Under the pieces are notes generated by a model. The model searched no databases. It saw only the letters and a list, made by a program, of their open reading frames with translations, and had not been told where the DNA came from. 64,000 bases of DNA. Origin: Bacteroidota bacterium. GTDB taxonomy: Bacteria > Bacteroidota > Bacteroidia > 2-12-FULL-35-15. Made by a program: the position numbers and the translations under genes. The DNA is taken from positions 744,001-808,000 of the forward strand of contig JADKIU010000001.1 of the NCBI GenBank assembly GCA_016722565.1, written 5' to 3'. Positions 17,393 through 24,813 of the stretch are shown in pieces (position 1 is the stretch's first letter; each line of letters starts with the position of its first letter).

Positions 17393-18532
17393 CTAAGCCA
17401 ATAAAGCTCTCGATATTACAATCTTTTGAACCTCCGTTGTCCCTTCGTAAATTTGAGTAATTTTTGCATCACGCATCAATCGTTCTACATGGTATTCTTT
17501 TACGAATCCATAACCTCCGTGAATCTGAACTGCTTCAACAGTAACGGCCATCGCAACTTTTGATGCAAACACTTTTGCCATTGCACTAGCTTTGTCAAAA
17601 TTCATATGCTGATCTTTCATCCAAGCTGCTTTGATACAAAGCAAACGAGCCGCTTCAATTTCTGTTGCCATATCCGCTAACTTAAATTGAATGATTTGAT
17701 GTTGATTGATCGTTTTTCCAAAAGCTTTACGCTCTTTTGAATACGCCAAGGCCAATTCATAAGCTCCGGATGCAATACCTAATGCTTGAGATGCAATTCC
17801 AATTCGGCCTCCTGACAATACTTGCATCGCAAATTTAAATCCGAATCCATCTTCACCAATACGATTCTCTTTCGGAACTTTCACATCAGTAAACATCAAG
17901 GAATGGGTGTCTGAACCACGGATTCCTAATTTATTTTCTTTCGGCCCCACAACAAAACCCGGTGTTCCTTTTTCAATGATTAATGCATTGATCCCTTTAT
18001 GTCCTTTGCTAACATCAGTTTGGGCAATCACCAAAAACACAGAAGCAGAGTTCCCGTTGGTAATCCAGTTCTTTGTTCCGTTTACTAAATAGTGGTCGCC
18101 TTTATCAATTGCTGTCGTTTTTTGTGAAGTAGCATCCGAACCGGCTTCCGGCTCCGATAAACAAAATCCACCGATGATCTCTCCTTTTGCCAAAGGAACA
18201 AGGTATTTTTGTTTTTGTGCTTCTGTTCCAAATTTTTCCAATCCCCAACATACTAAGGAGTTGTTTACACTCATTACTACAGAGCAAGATGCATCAATTT
18301 TTGAAATTTCTTCCATTGCCAAAACATAGGATACGCAATCCATTCCACCACCGCCATATTTTGGATCTACCATCATGCCCATGAAACCCAATTCGCCCAT
18401 TTGCTTAATTTCTTCTGCAGGAAATTTTTGATGCTCATCGCGCTCAATAACTCCCGGTTTTAATACATCATTTGCAAAATCACGAGCCGCTTTCTGAATC
18501 ATTAAGTGCTCTTCTGTTAAGTTAAATAGCAT
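17393..18532 (-). CDS. acyl-CoA dehydrogenase (short-chain/butyryl type)
   Basis: FAD enzyme catalysing alpha,beta-dehydrogenation of acyl-CoA in fatty acid or branched-chain amino acid breakdown, passing electrons to ETF. The 379 residues are the normal length. Visible motifs are GGFCLSEPEAGSD and NGTKNWITNG (FAD binding), LGIRGSDTH, QIHGGYGF and the catalytic Glu E363 in QIYEGTTEVQ, in the position used by short- and medium-chain enzymes. Chain-length preference cannot be fixed from sequence alone. It is a single-gene unit with a possible -7 element TACATTTG on the minus strand at 18616-18609. Confidence 0.95.
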   Translation of the reverse strand: MLFNLTEEHLMIQKAARDFANDVLKPGVIERDEHQKFPAEEIKQMGELGFMGMMVDPKYGGGGMDCVSYVLAMEEISKIDASCSVVMSVNNSLVCWGLEKFGTEAQKQKYLVPLAKGEIIGGFCLSEPEAGSDATSQKTTAIDKGDHYLVNGTKNWITNGNSASVFLVIAQTDVSKGHKGINALIIEKGTPGFVVGPKENKLGIRGSDTHSLMFTDVKVPKENRIGEDGFGFKFAMQVLSGGRIGIASQALGIASGAYELALAYSKERKAFGKTINQHQIIQFKLADMATEIEAARLLCIKAAWMKDQHMNFDKASAMAKVFASKVAMAVTVEAVQIHGGYGFVKEYHVERLMRDAKITQIYEGTTEVQKIVISRALLA

Positions 18533-18656
18533 TCGTAATAAATTTTATGTTAAAAATTGCTTTATTTTTGAGTCCAACCGGATTGAAATACTTCTTTCAG
18601 GTGGGTAGCAAATGTATATTTAATATTCAAATTTTGCTAATAGTTTTTCGACAAAT

Positions 18657-19745
18657 ATGACGCAAATAAAGTATAACGTAATTGGCTTAATGTCAGGCAC
18701 CTCTCTTGATGGGCTAGATATTGCATTTTGTCGATTTATTTTAGAGAATAATACCTGGACGTATGAAATTGAGGTTGCTCAAACCATTGCTTACCCTGAA
18801 GCTTGGAAACAAACAATTTTGAGCCTTGAAACCGCTGACGCGCTACGTTTTCAGCAGGTAAATGTTGATTATGGTCATTATTTGGGTGGTTTGGTTTCCG
18901 ATTTTATTATACGACACTCCATTAAAGTCGATTTTGTGGCTTCTCATGGTCATACCATCTTTCATCAACCGGATAAAAAATTAACAGTTCAAATTGGTGC
19001 CGGTAGCGCCATTGCCTCCAAATGTAATTTACCCGTTGTATGTGACTTTCGTACGTTGGATGTGGCGTTGGGCGGACAAGGTGCACCATTGGTGCCGATT
19101 GGGGATAAATTTCTCTTTTCGGACTATGAATTTTGCCTCAATTTGGGCGGTTTTGCCAATGTATCCTATAATCTTCCTTCTCCTTCCGGAATAGGGCTAG
19201 GGGTTAGAATCGCCTATGATATCTGTCCGGTAAATATTGTGATGAATGCGATTGCTGAAAAAAAGGGCAAGCCCTATGATGAAGGTGGGCAGATGGCAAA
19301 AGAAGGAATGATGAGCGGCTATTTGTTGAATGAATTTAATCAATTGGGGTTTTACAAGATGATTCCTGATAGTCCAAAATCCTTAGGAAAGGAATGGGTC
19401 ATCAAGAACATTGATCCACTCATCGAACAATATGAAATTTCGGATGAAGATTTGCTTCGCACTTTTTGTGAGCACATTGCTTTTCAAATCGGGAAATCTT
19501 TAAAAAATAAACCGAAGGGAAAATTGTTGATTACCGGTGGTGGGGCCTATAATCATTTTTTGATGGAATGTATTCAACAGCATACGGAGCATCAGATCGT
19601 AGTGCCTGATAAAAAAACGATCGAATACAAAGAAGCGTTAATCTTCGCATTTTTAGGTGTGCTCAAAATGAGAAACGAAGTGAATTGTTTAAAAAGTGTA
19701 ACAGGGGCTTCTCGTGATAACTGCGGAGGGGCAGTCTATAATTAA
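18657..19745 (+). CDS. anmK: anhydro-N-acetylmuramic acid kinase
   Basis: Phosphorylates and hydrates 1,6-anhydro-MurNAc to MurNAc-6-phosphate in cell-wall recycling. The 362 residues show the family phosphate loop GLMSGTSLDGLD with the catalytic Asp, SHGHTIFHQP, the QIGAGSAIA segment, CDFRTLDVALGGQGAPLVP and NLGGFANVS. The C-terminal LLITGGGAYN motif of the ASKHA fold is also present. The start at 18657 puts the phosphate loop near residue 10 as usual. Confidence 0.95.
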   Translation: MTQIKYNVIGLMSGTSLDGLDIAFCRFILENNTWTYEIEVAQTIAYPEAWKQTILSLETADALRFQQVNVDYGHYLGGLVSDFIIRHSIKVDFVASHGHTIFHQPDKKLTVQIGAGSAIASKCNLPVVCDFRTLDVALGGQGAPLVPIGDKFLFSDYEFCLNLGGFANVSYNLPSPSGIGLGVRIAYDICPVNIVMNAIAEKKGKPYDEGGQMAKEGMMSGYLLNEFNQLGFYKMIPDSPKSLGKEWVIKNIDPLIEQYEISDEDLLRTFCEHIAFQIGKSLKNKPKGKLLITGGGAYNHFLMECIQQHTEHQIVVPDKKTIEYKEALIFAFLGVLKMRNEVNCLKSVTGASRDNCGGAVYN

Positions 19746-19747
19746 AA

Positions 19748-19770
19748 CAGCCTCCCGGATTGGGAGGCTG
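19748..19770 (+). terminator. weak hairpin after anmK
   Basis: Stem CAGCCTCCC/GGGAGGCTG (19748-19756 with 19762-19770) directly after the anmK stop. No T run follows on the plus strand, so it may be a weak terminator or a 3' stabilising hairpin. Confidence 0.5.
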
Positions 19771-19791
19771 CTACTTATGGTTAATTAGATT

Positions 19792-20031
19792 TTAATAATC
19801 ATCATCATAGAAATCATCATCATCATCATCGTCATCAAAATTGCTATCTAGTTTCACATCGTCATCCATTGTGAAATCATCATCATCCTCATCCAGATTG
19901 CTTTTCCAGCTTTTTTTATCTTTCTCTTTTAACGGAGTAAGTTTGGTTGGCTTTCTTAATTCCCCTGAATCCTTCGCTTTGTCACCGACTTTTTTAGCCG
20001 GACTCTTTTTTGAATTGCTTGGCTTTTTCAT
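19792..20031 (-). CDS. small protein with Lys-rich head and poly-Asp tail
   Basis: A 79-residue protein: residues 1-45 are Lys/Ser/Pro-rich and basic, the rest is strongly acidic with runs of four to eight Asp, ending in DDDY. It has no signal peptide or known domain and is expected to be disordered. The DNA for the tail is a GAT/GAC triplet repeat. Similar short Lys-then-Asp proteins are common in Bacteroidota but unnamed. Because the repeat is low complexity, chance reading is possible, yet the ATG, length and strand layout make a real gene likely. Confidence 0.6.
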   Translation of the reverse strand: MKKPSNSKKSPAKKVGDKAKDSGELRKPTKLTPLKEKDKKSWKSNLDEDDDDFTMDDDVKLDSNFDDDDDDDDFYDDDY

Positions 20032-20500
20032 TTGTAATGAAATTTGTTTTGCAAATTGTTTTTAAAAAGTTCTATTCTGTTTATTAGTACTTATACAAAT
20101 TTCTGAAAAATTTATTTTCAAACAAAAAATAATCGAAAAAAAATAAACTATTTTTTTATGAGCGTTTTCAGGACGTTGCATTCATATTATAAAAATAAAA
20201 CATAATTTGTAAAAACCATAATTTTTTTGAAGGATTTGCAAAAACTGATTTTTGACACCTTTTTGCTTTTTCAGTAATTTTTTTTCAAGGACACAATAAT
20301 CCATATCCGTCTTCGTTAATGTTATAGAATTACGCATTACATCCCCCTAACTATTTCTTAGCTTTTAAGTATTTCCTGTGTTTCGGGAATTCCCCTGCTT
20401 AATTGATGTTTTCCATAAATATGATTTTTTAGTATGGAATAATTTATTCAGTTGCATCTTAATATCAAAAACACAATCGTCTAACTTAAACTTAAAGGCC
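20032..20500. other. 469-base non-coding stretch between divergent genes
   Basis: Very AT-rich, with stops in all frames except a weak extension upstream of tonB (an ATG at 20378 would add 41 residues that do not look like TonB). It contains a perfect 10-bp palindrome GGGAATTCCC at 20385-20394 and many A/T runs. It must carry the promoters of the acidic small protein and of the ton cluster, but I find no convincing TAnnTTTG match with a spaced TTTG. No RNA gene is recognised. Confidence 0.5.
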
Positions 20501-21268
20501 ATGAACACACACTTCAACTCCGCAGACAATTTCAATGAATTGCTTTTTGAAAATAAAAACAAAGCCTATGGCGCTTATGCAATTCGTAAATCGGAAAGTG
20601 ATAACATCACAATTTCCATGTTAGTGACTTCTGCCTTTTTCGGACTATTAGTCGTTGTTGCGATTGCTTTAACCAATACCAAAATTGAAATTCCTGATAT
20701 CGGTATTAATGAAACGCCACCGATTTATTTGGGTCCGGAAATCGTAATTCCGAAACCAATCGAACAGCCAAAAGCAAAAGTAGAAACGGCTGCACCTAAA
20801 TCCGTGAGTGGGGCATATGTTGCTTCTAACGAACCGCAAAAAACGGATCTTAAACCAAACGACCAGCAACTCATAAGTGCAAATCCAAACCCGAATGGGA
20901 GTGATAGTGCAAAACCAAAAGTTCCGGATGTGGTTGTCACAACTTTTATTCCTGAAAAATTACCTGACGTTGTAAAGTATGTTGACATTATGCCAAAGTT
21001 GGAGAATATGGCTCAGTTTATTGCAGATAACTTAAAGTACCCAAGACAAGCTGTAGATAATGGAACCGAAGGAACCGTATTTGTAACCTTTGTTGTGGAA
21101 CGAGATGGTAGTATCAGTGATATAAAATTATTGAAGGGTATTGGTGATGGTTGTGAGGAAGAAGCTATGCGCGTAGTTGCAAAAATGCCGAAATGGGAGC
21201 CCGGAACACAAAAGAATGTTCCGCAACGTGTACAATGCAATTTGCCGATTAAGTTCCGCATTAAATAA
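20501..21268 (+). CDS. TonB-family energy transducer (first copy)
   Basis: Couples the proton motive force from ExbB/ExbD to TonB-dependent outer-membrane receptors. The ATG at 20501 (MNTHFNSADNF) is preferred over 20378 because the upstream residues are unlike the family; this gives 255 residues. An N-terminal cytoplasmic segment with NKAYGAYAIRKSE, characteristic of Bacteroidota TonB proteins, precedes a membrane helix at about 34-54. A Pro/Lys-rich periplasmic spacer follows, then a C-terminal TonB domain with YPRQAVDNGTEG, VFVTFVVERDGSI and the C-E-E-E-A-M-R...PKWEPGTQ block. exbB follows after a hairpin. Confidence 0.93.
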   Translation: MNTHFNSADNFNELLFENKNKAYGAYAIRKSESDNITISMLVTSAFFGLLVVVAIALTNTKIEIPDIGINETPPIYLGPEIVIPKPIEQPKAKVETAAPKSVSGAYVASNEPQKTDLKPNDQQLISANPNPNGSDSAKPKVPDVVVTTFIPEKLPDVVKYVDIMPKLENMAQFIADNLKYPRQAVDNGTEGTVFVTFVVERDGSISDIKLLKGIGDGCEEEAMRVVAKMPKWEPGTQKNVPQRVQCNLPIKFRIK

Positions 21269-21330
21269 ACAATTCGCTGTTTATAAGTTAAGCAAAGTAA
21301 AAAAAAAGCGCCACTTCATATAATTAATTT

Positions 21331-21366
21331 AGCAATCGTGAGTTAATACCTCATGATTGCTTTTTT
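21331..21366 (+). terminator. intrinsic terminator or attenuator between tonB and exbB
   Basis: Stem AGCAATCGTGAG/CTCATGATTGCT (21331-21342 with 21350-21361; one G-T wobble) followed by TTTTT. It lies inside an otherwise continuous ton cluster, so it may lower exbB-exbD expression relative to tonB or mark a separate promoter just downstream. Confidence 0.75.
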
Positions 21367-21394
21367 ATATTAAATAAAATCTAAACTTAAAAAC

Positions 21395-22150
21395 ATGTTA
21401 AATTCAGTTTTATTACAAATTGTAAGTGGTGCAACCGAAGCGGCAAACCAAGTTGTGGATTCAGCTAAGAATGTTGCTGTGCAAGCCAGTCAGCTTCCTG
21501 CAGCATCAACGATTGTTACACCAAAACAAGATACACTCTCGTTACTCGATTTAGTAATGAAAGGCGGACTCATCATGATACCAATGGGTTTACTGTCGTT
21601 ATTAACACTATATTTCTTTTTTGAACGCTTGATGACCATTAGTAAAGCATCAAAATTGGATAAAAATTTCATGAATAGCATCAAAGATTTTATTCATAAT
21701 GGAAATATTGATGCTGCAAAATCGCTTTGCAGAAATACCGTAAGCCCTGCTGCCCGGATGATTGAAAAAGGAGTGAGCCGCATCGGAAAACCAATCAAAG
21801 AAATTGAAGAAGCAATGGAAAGTGTTGGGAAATTGGAAATTAATCGCTTGGAAAAAAATCTGAGTGTGTTGAGTTTAGTTGGACGAATAGCACCTATCCT
21901 TGGATTTGTTGGAACAATTGCCGGTGTTATCAAAATTTTTTACGACATCTCTCTTACCGACAATATCAGCATCGGTGTTATTTCGGGTGGTTTGTACCAA
22001 AAGATGATAACGAGTGCTTCTGGTTTGGTAATCGGGCTTATCGCATTTATCGGATATTATATCTTGAATGCCATGTTGGATAAAACCATTAATAGAATGG
22101 AAACTGCTTCTGTAGAGTTTATTGATTTATTACAAGAACCAACCAAGTAA
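21395..22150 (+). CDS. exbB: ExbB/TolQ/MotA-type proton channel subunit
   Basis: Inner-membrane stator that with ExbD powers TonB. The 251 residues begin with an N-terminal segment of about 45 residues rich in Ala/Val/Gln, then a first membrane helix (LIMIPMGLLSLLTLYFFFERL, about 55-75), a cytoplasmic loop with CRNTVSPAARMIEKG, and two further helices: VGRIAPILGFVGTIAGVIKIF, and SASGLVIGLIAFIGYYILNAML. The hallmark LGFVGTIAG motif is present. The exbD start is one base after its stop. Confidence 0.93.
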   Translation: MLNSVLLQIVSGATEAANQVVDSAKNVAVQASQLPAASTIVTPKQDTLSLLDLVMKGGLIMIPMGLLSLLTLYFFFERLMTISKASKLDKNFMNSIKDFIHNGNIDAAKSLCRNTVSPAARMIEKGVSRIGKPIKEIEEAMESVGKLEINRLEKNLSVLSLVGRIAPILGFVGTIAGVIKIFYDISLTDNISIGVISGGLYQKMITSASGLVIGLIAFIGYYILNAMLDKTINRMETASVEFIDLLQEPTK

Positions 22151-22151
22151 G

Positions 22152-22565
22152 ATGAAACTAAAACGCAGACATAAAGAAGGTGCCGAGGTAAGTACAGAGT
22201 CATTGAATGACATCATGTTCTTCCTTTTACTTTTCTTTTTAATCATTTCAACATTGGCAAACCCAAGTGTTTTGAAATTGACATTGCCAAGTTCAAGTTC
22301 AGGAGAAACCATTAAAAAGCAACAAATTACTATTGAATCTGATGCGAATCATCAATTCATAATTAATAAATTGCCCATTTCGTTTACCCAGTTGGAAGAT
22401 GCATTGAAAGTTGAGATTGCAAGAATAAAAGCATCTAATATGGAGCCAACCGTTGTTTTGAAACTGGATAATACATTATCTATTCAAGATTTGGCAGATG
22501 TGATGCAAATTGGTTATTCATTAGGTGTGAAAATGGTTTTGGCGACTAAGGCTACTGATAAATAA
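22152..22565 (+). CDS. exbD: ExbD/TolR-type transport subunit
   Basis: The 137-residue partner of ExbB. The ATG at 22152 fits the family start (KLKRRHKEGAEVSTESLND); an in-frame TTG at 22122 would overlap exbB and is rejected. A single membrane helix IMFFLLLFFLIISTLA (about residues 21-38) follows the conserved S-L-N-D, whose Asp before the helix is in the position expected for the proton path. A periplasmic domain of about 95 residues follows with QITIESDANHQFIINK and a C-terminal VKMVLATK. The next gene starts one base after its stop. Confidence 0.93.
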   Translation: MKLKRRHKEGAEVSTESLNDIMFFLLLFFLIISTLANPSVLKLTLPSSSSGETIKKQQITIESDANHQFIINKLPISFTQLEDALKVEIARIKASNMEPTVVLKLDNTLSIQDLADVMQIGYSLGVKMVLATKATDK

Positions 22566-22566
22566 A

Positions 22567-23367
22567 ATGGAAGCAACAGGAAATAAAAATAAATATTTAG
22601 CATTGCTATTTACAATCGGCTTTCATGCTTTGTTGTTTTTGCTGTTTATTTTAATCGTGTTTATTACACCGATTCCTGCTTTTGAAATAAAACCCGTTCC
22701 GGAAATTGAAATTGGCCTAGGGATGGAAGGCCTTGGAAATACAGCCAGCGGAGGCTCCGGTGAAAACGACCCCAATATTGAAACCAGTATGGAAGCTTCT
22801 GTTAGCGCTACAGAAAGTGCTCCAAATGTGATTACCGATGCTACTGAAACGGAAGTAAGTGTAAAAACAAATCCGAATTCAACAACTACAACAGAAGTAG
22901 AAACATTATCACCAGAAGAGAAAAAAGAAAGAGAAGAATTGGAGAAAGCATTAGCGAAGATTAAAGCAATGAAAGATAAAAAGGGGAAAGGTGATGGAGG
23001 AAAAAATACAGGAGGTACCGGGAATGGAACAAATAGTGGTGTGGGTGATGGTCCGGGAACTGGTATCGGTGATGGCACACCGGGCGGACCGGGTGGAACA
23101 GGTTGGGATTTGAAAGGTCGTTCGCTTTTGAAAAAGCCGGATCGTATGACTGATTCGGAAGAAGAAGGAATTGTAGTGGTTGAAATTATAGTTGACGAAA
23201 CAGGTAAAGTTATTAAAGCCACCCCAGGAGCACGCGGTTCTACAACAACAAGCTCCAAGTTGTATGCGAAAGCACGCGGTGCAGCAAAAGAAGCGAAATT
23301 CAGTCCGAGCCCATCTGGCGCAAAAGAACAACGTGGAACGTATACATTCGTTTTCACTTTAGAATAA
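22567..23367 (+). CDS. TonB-like energy transducer (second copy) with Gly-rich linker
   Basis: A 266-residue protein with one N-terminal membrane helix (about 10-35, with the His-containing GFHALLFLLF typical of TonB/TolA helices), a long Thr/Glu then Lys/Gly-rich periplasmic spacer, and a C-terminal TonB/TolA-like domain (SEEEGIVVVEIIVDETGKVI ... GTYTFVFTLE). It differs strongly from the first TonB: it lacks the NKAYGAY segment and has a Gly-Thr-Gly linker. The tight spacing to exbD (one base) shows it belongs to the same unit. It could serve a Tol-like or receptor-specific role. Confidence 0.88.
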   Translation: MEATGNKNKYLALLFTIGFHALLFLLFILIVFITPIPAFEIKPVPEIEIGLGMEGLGNTASGGSGENDPNIETSMEASVSATESAPNVITDATETEVSVKTNPNSTTTTEVETLSPEEKKEREELEKALAKIKAMKDKKGKGDGGKNTGGTGNGTNSGVGDGPGTGIGDGTPGGPGGTGWDLKGRSLLKKPDRMTDSEEEGIVVVEIIVDETGKVIKATPGARGSTTTSSKLYAKARGAAKEAKFSPSPSGAKEQRGTYTFVFTLE

Positions 23368-23395
23368 AATTCAGTTACTTTTGTAGGGAACTTTT

Positions 23396-23437
23396 TTCGA
23401 CTATGCTCAGACTTACGTTTTACTGAGCTTAGTCGAA
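23396..23437. repeat. REP-like inverted repeat
   Basis: Arms TTCGACTATGCTCAG (23396-23410) and CTGAGCTTAGTCGAA (23423-23437) pair with one mismatch around a 12-base spacer. The wording CTTCGACTxxGCTCAG is, from memory, a common dispersed repeat in Bacteroidota. It lies between the second tonB gene and folC and could also end the ton transcript. Confidence 0.65.
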
Positions 23438-23453
23438 GTGTAGGTTATGTAAT

Positions 23454-24743
23454 ATGAATTACCAACAAACCATTGATTATTTATTCAGCCAGCTTCCCAT
23501 GTTTCAGCGTGTTGGAAGTGCTGCTTATAAAGCGGATTTATACAACACGCTTGCAATTTGTAAGCTGCTTGGGAATCCGGAAAATAAATTTAAATCCATA
23601 CATGTTGCAGGTACCAATGGAAAAGGTTCTACTTCTCACATGCTGGCTTCGGTTTTACAATCAGCAGGTTTAAAAGTTGGATTGTATACCTCACCACATC
23701 TCAAAGATTTTAGAGAACGAATTAAAATCAATGGAAAGATGATTCCAGAAAATGTGGTCGTGGATTTTGTTAAAACCTATAAAACAGATTTCGAAAAAAT
23801 TCAACCTTCTTTTTTTGAAATGACGGTTGGTTTAGCGTTTGATTATTTCGCAAAAGAAAAAGTTGATATTGCTGTTATTGAAGTAGGGTTAGGAGGAAGA
23901 CTGGATTCAACCAATGTCATCACACCGGAAGTATCTGTGATTACCAACATTAGTTATGATCACGTGAATTTACTGGGTAATACGTTAGAAAAAATTGCAA
24001 TAGAAAAAGCAGGAATTATAAAGCCGAAAATTCCGGTTGTGATTGGTGAGCGACAAAAAGGGATTGATTCTGTTTTTATTGAAATAGCAACAAAGAATTC
24101 CTCGGAAGTGAGTTTTGCAAATGAAGTGTTTGATTTACAACCAGAGTCTCCTCAAAACGATTTGACTCAGATTTATAGTGTAAGAGACAAGAGTGGAATT
24201 GTATTTGAACGATTAGAATGTGAGCTTTTAGGAAGTTATCAGAAGAAAAATATTGCCACTGTATTATGCGCGCTGCATGAAATGAATCGAGTAGGTTTTT
24301 TTATAACCAAAGAAAATGTTCAAGAGGGAATTCGGAAGGTCGTTACGCAAACAGGTTTGTTGGGGCGTTGGCAAATCCTTTCGGAAAAACCACTTGCGAT
24401 TGCAGATACCGGTCATAACGAAGCGGGAATTGAAGAGGTTTTAAAACAAATACGCAACACACCGCATCATCAATTGCATTTTGTTTTGGGAATGGTGAAT
24501 GATAAAGATATTTCGAAAATTCTCAGCATGCTACCTAAAGATGCAGTTTATTATTTCTGCAAAGCGAATATTCCACGGGCATTGTCCGCTTCAGATCTAG
24601 CAAAACAAGCAAGAATTCTTGGATTAAACGGAGATGTATATGCCTGTGTGCAGGATGCGTTTATGGCTGCAAAAACGAATGCATCCGAGAAGGATTTGGT
24701 TTTTGTTGGAGGTAGCACCTTTACAGTTGCGGAGGTGGTTTAA
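23454..24743 (+). CDS. folC: folylpolyglutamate synthase / dihydrofolate synthase
   Basis: Adds glutamate to dihydropteroate and to tetrahydrofolate. The 429 residues are normal for the family. Motifs: N-terminal F-Q-R-V-G-S-A-A-Y-K-A-D-L, the ATP loop HVAGTNGKGSTSHM, TSPHLKDFRERI, the VIEVGLGGRLDSTNV block, SYDHVNLLG and the C-terminal-domain DTGHNEAGI. The ATG at 23454 is close to the upstream repeat; no other start is plausible. Confidence 0.95.
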   Translation: MNYQQTIDYLFSQLPMFQRVGSAAYKADLYNTLAICKLLGNPENKFKSIHVAGTNGKGSTSHMLASVLQSAGLKVGLYTSPHLKDFRERIKINGKMIPENVVVDFVKTYKTDFEKIQPSFFEMTVGLAFDYFAKEKVDIAVIEVGLGGRLDSTNVITPEVSVITNISYDHVNLLGNTLEKIAIEKAGIIKPKIPVVIGERQKGIDSVFIEIATKNSSEVSFANEVFDLQPESPQNDLTQIYSVRDKSGIVFERLECELLGSYQKKNIATVLCALHEMNRVGFFITKENVQEGIRKVVTQTGLLGRWQILSEKPLAIADTGHNEAGIEEVLKQIRNTPHHQLHFVLGMVNDKDISKILSMLPKDAVYYFCKANIPRALSASDLAKQARILGLNGDVYACVQDAFMAAKTNASEKDLVFVGGSTFTVAEVV

Positions 24744-24762
24744 TATTAAAGTACTATAAAAC

Positions 24763-24796
24763 AAAAACGCCCTTGCTGCATGCAAGGGCGTTTTTT
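24763..24796. terminator. bidirectional intrinsic terminator after folC and gldJ
   Basis: Stem AAAAACGCCCTTGC/GCAAGGGCGTTTTT with a 5-base TGCAT loop between the convergent folC (+) and gldJ (-) genes, with A and T runs on its outer sides. Confidence 0.9.
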
Positions 24797-24813
24797 ATAT
24801 CTAGTAATTGGTA

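Noticed and set aside
20378..20500. Upstream start for the first TonB gene
   Set aside because: The added 41 residues do not resemble TonB and precede the typical NSADNFNELLFENKNKAYGAY start.
22623..23357. 244-codon open frame on the minus strand
   Set aside because: It is antisense to the second tonB gene and arises from its repetitive Gly/Thr/Lys codons; the translation is low complexity without domain features.
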